A DNA stretch of 64,000 bases from an uncultured Prevotella sp. (lineage in GTDB: Bacteria > Bacteroidota > Bacteroidia > Bacteroidales > Bacteroidaceae): assembly GCA_900319905.1 (NCBI GenBank), contig ONQB01000014.1, forward strand, positions 1-64,000. Direction: 5' to 3'. The stretch's first letter is position 1. Every line of letters begins with the position of its first letter. Shown here one piece after another: positions 8,619 to 17,665 of the stretch. The notes beneath the pieces were generated by a model. The model saw nothing but the letters and a program-made list of their open reading frames with translations. It was not told the origin of the DNA and made no database searches. The position numbers and the translations under genes were made by a program.

Positions 8619-9641
8619 TTACTTCGTATTTTGTTTGTAATACTTAATGAGTTTTGGCACGACCTCTTCCACTGTACCGGTGATCACGTAGTCGGCTATC
8701 TGATTGATAGGAGCATCGGGATCGCTGTTTACCGAGATGATGATGCCTGCATCCTGCATGCCTGCGATGTGCTGGATCTGTCCGGAGATACCACATGCGA
8801 TATACACCTTTGGATGAACGGTGACACCAGTCTGGCCCACCTGACGGTCGTGATCGACCCATCCTGCATCGACAGCGGCACGGCTGGCGCCTACCTCGCC
8901 ATGGAGCTCCTTAGCCAGGGTGAACAACATGTCGAAGCCTTCCTTGGAACCCATGCCATAACCACCGGCCACAACGATAGGCGCACTCTTAAGGTTGTTC
9001 TTAGCAGCCTCAACGTGACGGTCAATCACCTGGACGGCATAAGACATCTCGTCGACGTAGTCGCTCACCTTAGGATAGACCACCTCGCCTTTGGCCTTGC
9101 CCTCATACAGTGCCTTCTGCATGACACCAGAGCGAACCGTCGCCATCTGCGGACGGTGCTCAGGGTTGACGATGGTAGCCACGATGTTACCACCGAAAGC
9201 CGGACGGATGGCGTGCAGCATGTTATCGTAATGCTTGCCCGTCTTCTTGTCATCGTAGTCGCCAATCTCCAACTGCGTGCAGTCGGCGGTAAGGCCGGAT
9301 GTCAGTGCTGACGACACACGGGGACCAAGATCACGGCCGATGACCGTAGCGCCCATCAGGGCAATCTGAGGCTGTTCTTCCTTGAACAGCTTCACCACGA
9401 TGTCGGTATGAGGAGCCGATGTGTAAGGGAACAAGCCCTTGCCATCGAAGACAAACAACTTGTCAACGCCATAAGGCAGCAACTGGTCTTCCACTTTACC
9501 TTTAATGCCCGTGCCTGCGACAACAGCCTCAAGCTCCACGCCGAGCGTGTTGGCCAACTTACGGCCCTTGGTGAGCAATTCCTGCGACACCTCAGCAACC
9601 TGGGTGCCTTCTACTTCGCAATATACAAATACGTTGTTCAT
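8619..9641 (-). CDS. etfA: Electron transfer flavoprotein, alpha subunit
   Basis: 340 residues. The C-terminal FAD-binding region is clear (GASRAAVDAGW, QVGQTGVTVHPK, GISGQIQHIAGM, SVNSDPDAPI). It pairs with EtfB to accept electrons from the adjacent acyl-CoA dehydrogenase. It starts 3 nt after the etfB stop. Whether this pair performs ordinary transfer or flavin-based bifurcation cannot be decided by eye. Confidence 0.95.
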   Translation of the reverse strand: MNNVFVYCEVEGTQVAEVSQELLTKGRKLANTLGVELEAVVAGTGIKGKVEDQLLPYGVDKLFVFDGKGLFPYTSAPHTDIVVKLFKEEQPQIALMGATVIGRDLGPRVSSALTSGLTADCTQLEIGDYDDKKTGKHYDNMLHAIRPAFGGNIVATIVNPEHRPQMATVRSGVMQKALYEGKAKGEVVYPKVSDYVDEMSYAVQVIDRHVEAAKNNLKSAPIVVAGGYGMGSKEGFDMLFTLAKELHGEVGASRAAVDAGWVDHDRQVGQTGVTVHPKVYIACGISGQIQHIAGMQDAGIIISVNSDPDAPINQIADYVITGTVEEVVPKLIKYYKQNTK

Positions 9642-9644
9642 GTC

Positions 9645-10529
9645 TTATCCGATAATATTTTCAGCCAACAGTTCTTTCACAAGTCCCTCGACGTCGGCAT
9701 CCGAAGCGGTAAGCCGCTTGCTCTCCTTGGCCTGGAACACAATGCTCTTCACAGCGCTCACCTTGGTGGGCGAGCCAGCCAGTCCGCACTGCTCATAGTC
9801 GGCACCGCAGTCGGCGATGCTCCACTGTCCAAGTGTCAGATAAGGACGCTGCTCATAGAGTGAAGCCCAAGGCTCATCGCCCTTGCGCTCCATGGGGCAA
9901 GTGGCGTACTTGTATTTCATTACCCGCTTGGCATTGCAGGGACGTGCGGGGGCGGCCGTGCCGTTCACCGTGATGAGCACGGGCAGCGGAGCCACTACGG
10001 TCTCCACGCCACCATCAATATGGCGGCGGATAGTAACCTTCCCGTCTTCAATCTTCTGCACTTCCTCTGCATAGGTCACCTGATTGAGGCCCAGCTTCTG
10101 GGCTACCTGAGGACCGACCTGGGCAGTATCGCCATCAATAGCCTGGCGACCACCAATGACCAAATCCACATGACCTACCTCTTTGTTGATCTTCTCAATG
10201 GCTTTAGAAAGGAAATAAGCAGTAGCCAACGTGTCGGCACCTGCACTCTTGCGGTCGGTCAGCAACCAACCACAGTCTGCGCCGCGATAGAGACCCTGGC
10301 GAATAATCTCACCAGCGCGCGGAGGACCCATCGTCACCACGCCAACCTTAATATTGTCGGGATCGGTGTCCTTGATGCGCAGCGCCTGCTCAAGGGCGTT
10401 CAAGTCTTCGGGGTTGAAGATGGCAGGCAGCGCTGCACGGTTTACCGTGCCCTCGGCTGTCATGGCATCCTTGCCCACGTTTCTCGTGTCTGGTACCTGC
10501 TTGGCAAGTACTACAATATTCAACTTCAT
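9645..10529 (-). CDS. etfB: Electron transfer flavoprotein, beta subunit
   Basis: 294 residues, first gene of the etfB-etfA-acd operon. It begins MKLNIVVLAKQVPDT, the usual EtfB start, and carries the family core VVTMGPPRAGEIIRQGLYRGAD and DLVIGGRQAIDGDTAQVGP. It has a longer C-terminus than many EtfB proteins. The promoter is at 10583-10615. Confidence 0.95.
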   Translation of the reverse strand: MKLNIVVLAKQVPDTRNVGKDAMTAEGTVNRAALPAIFNPEDLNALEQALRIKDTDPDNIKVGVVTMGPPRAGEIIRQGLYRGADCGWLLTDRKSAGADTLATAYFLSKAIEKINKEVGHVDLVIGGRQAIDGDTAQVGPQVAQKLGLNQVTYAEEVQKIEDGKVTIRRHIDGGVETVVAPLPVLITVNGTAAPARPCNAKRVMKYKYATCPMERKGDEPWASLYEQRPYLTLGQWSIADCGADYEQCGLAGSPTKVSAVKSIVFQAKESKRLTASDADVEGLVKELLAENIIG

Positions 10530-10582
10530 AAGTAAAAGTATATAATTATGTTATTTTCCAATCGTCTATTGATAATCGACGA

Positions 10583-10615
10583 GCAAAATTACTAATATTC
10601 TCCCTCTTTTCCAAA
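10583..10615 (-). promoter_or_regulatory. Promoter of the etfB-etfA-acd operon
   Basis: On the minus strand, TTTG (10612-10615) and TAATTTTGC (10583-10591) are separated by 20 nt, a full match to the Bacteroidetes consensus. It lies about 54 nt before the etfB start. Confidence 0.75.
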
Positions 10616-10630
10616 GAATTGGCCTGAAAA

Positions 10631-10678
10631 GCGCCTTTTCTTGCACAAAACGAGAGATTTGTGCAAGAAAGGAAGCGC
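10631..10678. repeat. Long imperfect hairpin upstream of the etf promoter
   Basis: TTTCTTGCACAAA (10637-10649) pairs perfectly with TTTGTGCAAGAAA (10658-10670) around an 8-nt loop. The stem extends through GCGC at the left base and AGCGC at the right base with a small bulge. It sits 16 bp upstream of the -33 element, so it could be an operator or the end of an unseen transcript. Confidence 0.6.
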
Positions 10679-10950
10679 ATACGTTATCAGCCGACTGTCA
10701 TGTCCATCAGGGAGCAAGCACCCATCGCCATGACCGCAAATTATCGTCCAAGACCTGGCGCATTCGGGTCAAAAAGCGACCGACTTGTACGTAAGAAAGC
10801 AGTCAGGCCGAAAGGTTGCCGACGGCTTAAGACTGTCACTATATAGACAAGTAAAATAGTTTAACCAGTCAAGAACTGACAAGTGAATTCAGGAAAAGGC
10901 ACTATCTTTGACAGTTCTGGAAGCAAGATGGACGATATGTGAAAGTCAAA

Positions 10951-11104
10951 CGGCCGTCACGCAAAAGTAAAGCGGTCGCCACAAATGCGTATGGCGGTCG
11001 CCACAAATGCGTATGGCGGTCGCCACAGATGCGTATGGCGGTCGCCACACTTTGTCGTTTAATCGATTTGACCGTATCGTTTAATGCATTGACTACCATC
11101 CATG
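10951..11104. repeat. Intergenic array with 22-bp period (about 7 units)
   Basis: Units begin at 10951, 10973, 10995, 11017, 11039, 11061 and 11083. Three central units are nearly identical (CGGTCGCCACA followed by AATGCGTATGG). The outer units share only one half with their neighbours; for example the units ending at 11060 and 11082 both end in TCGTTT. There are no spacers, so this is not CRISPR, and 22 is not a multiple of 3, so it is not a coding repeat. The rest of the gap 10530-11140 holds the etf promoter, the hairpin, a possible plus-strand -7 element TATCTTTG at 10903-10910, and no gene that I can support. Confidence 0.8.
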
Positions 11105-11140
11105 GCCCAAATGATGGTAAGCAGTCCGTCCACTCGTCTG

Positions 11141-12760
11141 TTATTTTTTTGTTTGCAGCGAGACTATTTTAGCAATCAACAGCGTAATGCTGGCTATCAA
11201 TATATAAATAAGGTATAGTTGGATCAGGCTCGGATGCAATGGTCCAAGGCTGGAGCCGGGCAACGACGCCACCCATGACAGACAGGCGTTAAGGGCACCG
11301 CTTACCATAACCAACGCCTTACCGACAGGTGCGGCAACAGCGGGAACGACACTGCACGCCATCAGAAGCAAGGCACCATAGATGATGACGAAGGCAAAAG
11401 GTATGACGATGGCATTGGTCAATAAGAAATAAGTGGAAAACCGTTCGAAATAGTAGGCCACCAATGGTGCGGTGCCCAACTGCGCTGCCAGGGAGACGGC
11501 CATCATGCCCCAAAGCGTCTTAAGTGGTTTGAAGGTGGTGTGGACCAGTCGGTTGAGGGGCTGGTAGTACACCATGATGGCCAGCACAGCCATAAAAGAC
11601 AATTGAAAGCTCACATCCCACAAGCTGAGCGGATTGGCCACGAGCAGGACAATGGCGGCGAATGACAGGACATTGAATGAAGACTTGCCATGATAAGCCA
11701 CCAGACAGAAAGCATACACCGTCAGCATAAGCGCCGACCGCACGACACTTGCACCCATGCCCACCAGCACGACATACACCCACACGGCACTGAGGGCAAT
11801 GGCCTGCATCAGCCATTGCCAGCGTCGCCAACGACCAAGCAGCAGGGTGAGTACGGCATAGATAATGCTAAGATGCAAGCCGGAGAGCGCCAATATATGC
11901 GAGGCACCTGTGGCTGAATAGAGTTCCTTCGTATCATAGCTCAGGGCATGACGGTCGCCCAGCACCATGGATGTGATGATAGCCATTGCCTGGTTGTCAG
12001 CGTCGCTGTCGCCCACACTGTCATTCTCCTTGCCAGTCGGCTTGGCAAAGTAGCGCTCCACCAGTCGCTGACGCTGCTGAAGGGCACGCAGACAAAGCCG
12101 TTGCCACCACGAGAGCGATGACAACGGGACGCGGGCAGGCCGCCAGTCGTCGGCGAACACAAGTGTCTGCGCCCTAAAGCCATGCACGCGCAACCAGCGC
12201 TGGTAGTCGAAGTGACCCTGACGATGCAGGGCAACGGGTGGTTCCACCATCGATATAGCCTCAAAGCCTTTGCCCACAGCGAGATAGCGCCATCTGTCGG
12301 TCAGAGAGTCGCGCACAACAAAAGCTTTTGTCTTGATGGCATGCCGCAACCGTTGACCATTGATGACGGTGATGAAGCAGTCGAAACGTACGGTCTTGCC
12401 AGCAGTTCTTGGGGCATCGATCACGACCGCCTCGTAATGTATGTCACGGGCTTGAGAGAAAGGGAAGGCCAATTGCCGACTGTGGCCTATCAGCAGCAAA
12501 GCGCCCATAAGAAACACGATGAGGTAGAGCAGCACCCCTATGCCCTTCACATGTCGTTTGTGAAAGAACAGGGCCACCAGGATTCCCAGCATCACTACGG
12601 CCCATCCGGCCTTGAGCCACTGATCAACCCGCGCCAAGGCCTGTGCACCACACCGATCCATCCCCATGTGGGCACATGCCGCATCGCCGGCAACGATGCC
12701 TGTCATCAGCACCATGGCAACGGGCAGGAGCGGGTAATTGTTGAGATGGGAATCGCTGTC
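11141..12760 (-). CDS. comEC: ComEC/Rec2-family DNA uptake membrane protein
   Basis: A 539-residue polytopic inner-membrane protein. ATG 12760 is chosen because GGAGG lies 7 nt upstream, within the last codons of the preceding gene; the longer frame from 12835 would overlap that gene. The competence-domain signature ALSGLHLSIIYAV is about halfway along, followed by many hydrophobic helices, preceded by an N-terminal DUF4131-like region. There is no C-terminal metallo-beta-lactamase domain, so it is the short form common in Bacteroidetes. ComEC proteins form the channel for single-stranded DNA import, but competence in this organism is unproven. Confidence 0.9.
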   Translation of the reverse strand, partial: DSDSHLNNYPLLPVAMVLMTGIVAGDAACAHMGMDRCGAQALARVDQWLKAGWAVVMLGILVALFFHKRHVKGIGVLLYLIVFLMGALLLIGHSRQLAFPFSQARDIHYEAVVIDAPRTAGKTVRFDCFITVINGQRLRHAIKTKAFVVRDSLTDRWRYLAVGKGFEAISMVEPPVALHRQGHFDYQRWLRVHGFRAQTLVFADDWRPARVPLSSLSWWQRLCLRALQQRQRLVERYFAKPTGKENDSVGDSDADNQAMAIITSMVLGDRHALSYDTKELYSATGASHILALSGLHLSIIYAVLTLLLGRWRRWQWLMQAIALSAVWVYVVLVGMGASVVRSALMLTVYAFCLVAYHGKSSFNVLSFAAIVLLVANPLSLWDVSFQLSFMAVLAIMVYYQPLNRLVHTTFKPLKTLWGMMAVSLAAQLGTAPLVAYYFERFSTYFLLTNAIVIPFAFVIIYGALLLMACSVVPAVAAPVGKALVMVSGALNACLSWVASLPGSSLGPLHPSLIQLYLIYILIASITLLIAKIVSLQTKK

Positions 12761-12767
12761 CATAGGC

Positions 12768-14354
12768 TTAGTCCTCCACCCCACCCTCCACCTGTGTCGG
12801 CGGCCAGTTGACAAGGAACAGACAGGTACGGGCACGTGTGATGGCCGTATAGAGCCAATGGAAGTAGTCGGGCGTCAGCATGTCATCGGTCATGTAACCT
12901 TGGTCCACATACACATGTTCCCACTGTCCGCCCTGTGCCTTATGACAGGTCACGGCATAAGCAAACTTGATTTGCAGGGCGTTAAAATAAGGATCGTCAC
13001 GCACAGCCCTCAGGCGGTCCGCCTTCAATGGCAGGTCTTGATAGTCTTCCATCACATTGTTGAACAGCTTTGTCTGCTGGTCATGGGTAAGCGATGGTGC
13101 CTCACTGCTTAGTGTATCGAGCAGCACCATGGTCTGCAGCTCCTGATCGTCGTAGTCGGGGAAGCGCAACGTAGCGTCTGCAAAATGGAAACCGTAGAAC
13201 TCTCTAAAATGGCGCACGCGCTGGATGATGCATCGGTCGCCGTTGGCAATGAAGGTCAGCTGTCGCACGTTGGCCGGCTGATGCGCATTGGTCTGCATTC
13301 GCATATTGTCCTGCAGGGCCTTCACCTTTCCCGCGATGGCCGACTGCATGGCGGCATACGCTGTTGATGTCGAGGTACTGGCAGGCAAGGGCGCCACGGT
13401 ACCGGCAGCCGACGGTTCTGGCTTCAGATACTTGTTTTTCACCACCATCACGCGGTCGGATCCGCATAGCATGTCGTCGCAGTCGAGCACCTGGGCACGG
13501 ATACCTTGGTTGTAGATATTGGCCCTCTTGTTGGAGCGTGTCACGACAATGGTCTCATCGATGCCTACCCTACTGTAGCTGGTTGCCAACCGCTCGACGA
13601 GTTCATTTCCCGGCACACGCACGACATCTGCAAAGCCACGGAGCCGCAGCTTCGGCAGCACAGCCTCAGCCACCTGCTGGTCCAGCGATGGTGCCATCCG
13701 CCGCACGGCAGTTGCGTTGTAGAGAATACCTGACTCACTGCGTTGACGCACCACTTCGTTGAGGTCGCACTCATACACGTTGAGTCCGTGGCTCATCAGC
13801 TCACTGCCCGACAACGCCGGTGCTTCTTCCTCACCGACGGGAGGCAGCTGGGCCTGGTCACCAATGAGCAACATGCGACAGTTGTCACCACCGTACACAT
13901 AGCGTATCAGGTCGTCCAACAGATTGCCTGACCCGAAATTGCTGTCGGCCGTTGAGCGACCGCCAATCATCGAAGCCTCGTCAACGACAAACAGCGTGTT
14001 CTTATAACGGTTGAAGTTGAGGTTGAACCGGCTGTCCACGCCCGCACTGCGTTCCCTATAGATAGTACGGTGGATGGTGGCCGCCGGCAGATGGCTATTG
14101 ACCGCAAATACCTTGGCGGCACGTCCGGTGGGCGCCATGAGCACAAGGTGCTGGCCCAGGCGGTGCATTGTGTCGACCATAGCACTGGCCAGCGATGTCT
14201 TACCTGTGCCGGCCGAGCCGCGCATAATCATCACCACATTGGGGGAACGGTCGGCCAGGAAACGTCCGAACAATGCGATGGCGGCCTGCTGGTCGCCAGT
14301 TGGCGTGAAGCCAAAGCAGGCAACAATTCTGTCGTAAAACTCGGCTTGTGTCAT
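12768..14354 (-). CDS. RecD-like ATP-dependent DNA helicase
   Basis: A 528-residue superfamily 1 helicase. The Walker A motif GSAGTGKTS, LMAPTGRAAKV, the Walker B FVVDEASMI, GDQAQLPPVG and the C-terminal TCHKAQGGQWEHV plus YTAITRAR are the RecD/UvrD_C_2 motif set. It is shorter than RecD2 and lacks the long N-terminal region of that family. ATG 14354 is used because the ORF from 14390 would start with TTG right after the rsmD stop. It lies in a tight run with rsmD upstream and comEC 7 nt downstream. A role in recombination or processing of incoming DNA is plausible from the context, but inferred. Confidence 0.9.
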   Translation of the reverse strand: MTQAEFYDRIVACFGFTPTGDQQAAIALFGRFLADRSPNVVMIMRGSAGTGKTSLASAMVDTMHRLGQHLVLMAPTGRAAKVFAVNSHLPAATIHRTIYRERSAGVDSRFNLNFNRYKNTLFVVDEASMIGGRSTADSNFGSGNLLDDLIRYVYGGDNCRMLLIGDQAQLPPVGEEEAPALSGSELMSHGLNVYECDLNEVVRQRSESGILYNATAVRRMAPSLDQQVAEAVLPKLRLRGFADVVRVPGNELVERLATSYSRVGIDETIVVTRSNKRANIYNQGIRAQVLDCDDMLCGSDRVMVVKNKYLKPEPSAAGTVAPLPASTSTSTAYAAMQSAIAGKVKALQDNMRMQTNAHQPANVRQLTFIANGDRCIIQRVRHFREFYGFHFADATLRFPDYDDQELQTMVLLDTLSSEAPSLTHDQQTKLFNNVMEDYQDLPLKADRLRAVRDDPYFNALQIKFAYAVTCHKAQGGQWEHVYVDQGYMTDDMLTPDYFHWLYTAITRARTCLFLVNWPPTQVEGGVED

Positions 14355-14390
14355 GGCAAAGTCACAATGAATAACGTCCCACGACAGCAA

Positions 14391-14921
14391 TCACTGAAAC
14401 AGTGAGAAGTTGACGCTGCCATAACTACGGTGCTCAACAAAGCGAGGATGGGCAGAGAAATCGTGGGTCTTACCATGCTCAAAAACAAAGACACCACCCT
14501 CCTTAAGCAGTCCGCCGTCGAGGATGAGATCGGGCAGTTGCGGCAGCGTCTCCAGCGCATATGGCGGATCGGCAAAGATAAGGTCGAACTGCTGATGGCA
14601 ACGTTTCACAAAGCGGAACACGTCGCCCTTGATAAGAATATTGTCGTTGGTGCCAATCTTCTTCATGCACTCCGCGATGAAGCGTGCATGATCACGGTCC
14701 ATCTCCACACTCACCACAGGCCTGCAACCACGCGAGAGCATCTCCAGCGAGATACTGCCGGTGCCTGAAAAGAGATCGAGTGCTGCCGCATCCTCAAAGT
14801 CCAGATAGCCGTTGAGTACATTGAAGATGTTCTCTTTGGCAAAATCGGTGGTTGGCCGCGCCTTGAACGTGCGGGGGATATCGAAATGACGTCCTTTATA
14901 GATTCCAGTGATGATTCGCAT
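14391..14921 (-). CDS. rsmD: 16S rRNA (guanine966-N2)-methyltransferase
   Basis: 176 residues. It begins MRIITGIYKGRHFDIP, carries the SAM-binding segment LDLFSGTGSISLEMLSRG and the amino-methyltransferase motif DPPY (FDLIFADPPYAL), and has the usual RsmD length. It methylates the exocyclic amine of G966 in 16S rRNA. It follows the DUF3822 gene by 17 nt, an arrangement often seen in Bacteroidales. Confidence 0.95.
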   Translation of the reverse strand: MRIITGIYKGRHFDIPRTFKARPTTDFAKENIFNVLNGYLDFEDAAALDLFSGTGSISLEMLSRGCRPVVSVEMDRDHARFIAECMKKIGTNDNILIKGDVFRFVKRCHQQFDLIFADPPYALETLPQLPDLILDGGLLKEGGVFVFEHGKTHDFSAHPRFVEHRSYGSVNFSLFQ

Positions 14922-14938
14922 AATAAGTTGTCTGAGGT

Positions 14939-15739
14939 TTAACCAAGATAATAAGTGATCAAGTCAAAGGGTATGCCCTTGATTTGTGTCAGAGGTGCAC
15001 GGTTGAAGCTGGCAGATGGATTGATGACGCACACTACCTGTACATACTTGCGGAGCGTAGCCAGCAGTTCGTCCTTGTCAGGCAGGTCGCCGACAAGAAA
15101 CAACTCGTCGCGCTGCTGGTCCAATGCCAGCTGCTTCCACACAAACAGAATGAAATAGGTCAGGTCCTTGGCATGGCGCGTCTCATAACGGTTGGAGAAG
15201 ATGAAGCGGTTGCGCTCGATGCTGAACAGCTCCAGCACGCTGTCATGATAATAAGCATAGAGCTTGCGGCGGTTACCCACCATACTGCGGATGCGCAAGT
15301 AGTCCCACACGGGCCGCATGAGCAACGTATAGCGCACATCGGGATAATGGTCGTCAACCACAAGCTTCAGGTCGCGATTGACAGCAAACAGGGCGACAGC
15401 GTTCAACTGCGCCAGCACATTGCTCACGACCACACAGCCCTCAGTCTCTGGGAAACTGTGATAATACAGCGTGTCGTTGTCGTCTTCATGATATTCCTCT
15501 ATGGGAATGAGCAGGGCATTGCTGTCGACGAGCACCTGTGCTTTTTTTGTAGGGCGCTGCAGCAGTTCCTCTGTCTTGTATGCCTCACGCAGGTTGGCCG
15601 GCAGTGACATGCCGCTCTTGGGCACATAGCGGTCATAAGCTATCTGCGTGGCACTCGATCCGTCGGGCATGGTAAAGATGAGCGAGCCCTTGGCGACACG
15701 CATCGTCAGACGGGGCTGGTGGTTGAGTTTCTGATCCAT
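14939..15739 (-). CDS. DUF3822 family protein
   Basis: 266 residues from ATG 15739 (MDQKLNHQPRLTMRVAKGSL); the frame extends upstream to 15790, but those codons overlap the end of the preceding gene. I recognise the DUF3822 pattern mainly from its place next to rsmD and from the segments LLIPIEEYHEDD and LTYFILFVWKQL. The fold of this family suggests an ASKHA-like ATPase relative, but no catalytic role is established. Cytoplasmic. Confidence 0.75.
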   Translation of the reverse strand: MDQKLNHQPRLTMRVAKGSLIFTMPDGSSATQIAYDRYVPKSGMSLPANLREAYKTEELLQRPTKKAQVLVDSNALLIPIEEYHEDDNDTLYYHSFPETEGCVVVSNVLAQLNAVALFAVNRDLKLVVDDHYPDVRYTLLMRPVWDYLRIRSMVGNRRKLYAYYHDSVLELFSIERNRFIFSNRYETRHAKDLTYFILFVWKQLALDQQRDELFLVGDLPDKDELLATLRKYVQVVCVINPSASFNRAPLTQIKGIPFDLITYYLG

Positions 15740-15786
15740 TGCTATGATATTTGTTGCGATTGGGTAGAGAGCTAAGCCTTCTAGGG

Positions 15787-16266
15787 TCACTCCCAGTTGC
15801 CGGCATTGTTGTTGGGTTCCTCCAGGTCGCCGATCTTCAGTCCTGGGAATCGTCCTTGCGCGATGGCCTCATCGGTGAGATTGTCCACCGATGTCTTGTC
15901 GAGTCCCTCTAAATAGTCACTATACTTGGCACTGCACTCCATGAGTGGTATCTGCTTGCCGCTCTTGCCCATAGTGGCAGAAGCACGCAGGACGAAAGTC
16001 TTGTGGTTGCTATAGGGGATGTAGCGCAAAGAATCAGCCAGCAAACCTTTGCGCTTCAGTTCGTCAAAGTCACCGGTATAAGTGCCATGCTTCGCACAGT
16101 AGCGTTCCTCGGCCTGACGGATGGTCAGCAGCCGTTGCTTGACCTCACGCTCACGCTGTTGTTGCTCATTGTCGAAATGTATGGGGGTGCCTATGCTGAA
16201 GCAACACAGCATCACCAATACGGCCACACAGCCCACAAGGATAATATTGCGTTTGTTTTCGCTCAT
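15787..16266 (-). CDS. Membrane-anchored small protein, unknown function
   Basis: 159 residues with one N-terminal transmembrane segment (IILVGCVAVLVMLCCFSIG), a helical charged stretch (EQQQREREVKQRL), then a soluble domain containing ERYCAKHGTYTGDFDELKRKG. That last part is reminiscent of type II pseudopilin-like periplasmic domains, where a similar YxxxxGxY segment follows a membrane helix, but the N-terminus lacks a prepilin cleavage motif. It has its own promoter (16317-16325) and leads the run into DUF3822 and rsmD. No function is assigned. Confidence 0.8.
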   Translation of the reverse strand: MSENKRNIILVGCVAVLVMLCCFSIGTPIHFDNEQQQREREVKQRLLTIRQAEERYCAKHGTYTGDFDELKRKGLLADSLRYIPYSNHKTFVLRASATMGKSGKQIPLMECSAKYSDYLEGLDKTSVDNLTDEAIAQGRFPGLKIGDLEEPNNNAGNWE

Positions 16267-16316
16267 TGTTTATCATGTTTATCACCGTTGTTCATGGTCG
16301 GTGCTTATTCATTCAT

Positions 16317-16348
16317 GCAAAGTTACACTTTTTCATCAAAGCAGCCAA
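16317..16348 (-). promoter_or_regulatory. Promoter of the small membrane protein-rsmD-comEC run
   Basis: Minus-strand TAACTTTGC (16317-16325) with TTGG 19 nt upstream. It lies about 50 nt before the start at 16266. Confidence 0.65.
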
Positions 16349-16411
16349 CGCCAATGAGATTAATTTCTATCGGCAACGCCTTCAGCCAGCATCAGCGTTA
16401 CTTGTCAGGCG

Positions 16412-17377
16412 CTAAGATTTCTTCCGGCGCAGCGTAATGACATTCACCTCCGGCCAGGCACCTATACGGAAAGGTACAGTACCACCAATGCCGGTCGACA
16501 CATAAAGCATCGAGCCGTCTTCGGTGTATTTGCCGCCCCATTCCTGATAGGCTACCTTCGAGGGTGACAGGCGACCAATGCGCAGCTGACCGGCATGGGT
16601 ATGACCCGACAGCGTCAGCGCGATATCGGTCTGATGGAGCACGCCCCGGCGCCAGTGACTGGGGTCGTGGCTGAGCAGAATCTTGAACATGCCTGTGGGC
16701 AGTCCCTCCATGGCCTTGTGCAGGTCGCCATAATCCTGAAACGGTGGCCGGCTGATGTTCTCAACACCTATCACTGCGATGGCATCATCGCCACGACGGA
16801 TGAGCGCATGCTCGTTCATCAACAGCCGCCAGCCTATCTTGGTCTCCAGATAGCGCAGCACGGCCTGGTTCTTCTCTATGTTGTGCTCACTCTTGTCAGC
16901 GCCATACTCACAGTAGTCGTGATTGCCCATGATGGAATAAACACCATCAGCAGCCACGACCTGCTTCAAGGCATGCTGAAAAGGTATGACTTCCTCAGCC
17001 GACACGTTGACCAGGTCACCGGTGAACACCACGAGGTCGGCATGCTGCTCATTGACGATTCTTACAAGTTTGTCAACGAAGCGGCGGTTGCGTAAGTAGG
17101 TGCCGATATGTATGTCAGACAACTGCAACACCCGGTAACCATCGAAGGCAGCGGGCAGCAGCGGCGAAGTGCAGGTCGCACGTCGCACGATGACGTGGCG
17201 CCAACCAAAAAAGAAACCATAGGCCATGAGCAACTCCCAAATGGCTGGCAAGAGAAAAGCCCAGCGCCAACCGGTAAAAGGCCAACACACCACATAAAGC
17301 ACCGCAGGAACGGCGATGACCAGAAAACTGCCCGTCATCAACCGCATGGCTGTATTATGTCGCAATCCTATCTTCAT
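16412..17377 (-). CDS. Membrane-bound calcineurin-like metallophosphoesterase
   Basis: 321 residues. Two hydrophobic helices at the N-terminus (residues ~12-60) anchor it in the membrane. The phosphoesterase domain follows with all metal motifs visible: LSDIHIG, VFTGDLVN, MGNHDYCEYG, LLSHDPSHW and LSGHTHAGQL. The architecture matches the YkuE-like group, some of which act on lipid or pyrophosphate substrates. The substrate here is unknown. It is transcribed from its own consensus promoter at 17401-17432. Confidence 0.9.
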   Translation of the reverse strand: MKIGLRHNTAMRLMTGSFLVIAVPAVLYVVCWPFTGWRWAFLLPAIWELLMAYGFFFGWRHVIVRRATCTSPLLPAAFDGYRVLQLSDIHIGTYLRNRRFVDKLVRIVNEQHADLVVFTGDLVNVSAEEVIPFQHALKQVVAADGVYSIMGNHDYCEYGADKSEHNIEKNQAVLRYLETKIGWRLLMNEHALIRRGDDAIAVIGVENISRPPFQDYGDLHKAMEGLPTGMFKILLSHDPSHWRRGVLHQTDIALTLSGHTHAGQLRIGRLSPSKVAYQEWGGKYTEDGSMLYVSTGIGGTVPFRIGAWPEVNVITLRRKKS

Positions 17378-17400
17378 GAAGAACTAATATAATGATGTTA

Positions 17401-17432
17401 CAAATATAAACTAAAAACTCTTAGGATGCAAA
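17401..17432 (-). promoter_or_regulatory. Promoter of the metallophosphoesterase gene
   Basis: Minus-strand TTTG (17429-17432) and TATATTTG (17401-17408) separated by exactly 20 nt. The rest of the gap to 17611 contains nothing I can assign. Confidence 0.75.
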
Positions 17433-17611
17433 TTTTTAGAGAAGAAAATTCAGACCTTTTTGTCGGCTGGTCTATTGATGGGGCTTGGCTAGCCAATGGT
17501 CAACGAAACGAGCAAAGTCAATACCATTGTTATCTGATTGCATATTGCAAGTACATCGATAATTCTTTTCAGTTTTTCTTGCCGACGGTTTCTTTCTTCC
17601 GACTTTTTGTC

Positions 17612-17620
17612 TAAATTTGC
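17612..17620 (+). promoter_or_regulatory. -7 element of the FMN reductase gene
   Basis: TAAATTTGC, 45 nt before ATG 17666. A TTTC sequence sits near the expected -33 position, so the upstream half is weak. Confidence 0.5.
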
Positions 17621-17665
17621 ACTGCCCATTGCAAAGTCATTTACTCATTTAATATACAAAACACT

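Noticed and set aside
12761-12835. Longer N-terminus for ComEC
   Set aside because: It would overlap the end of the helicase gene, is Arg-rich and unlike the family, and GGAGG stands before ATG 12760.
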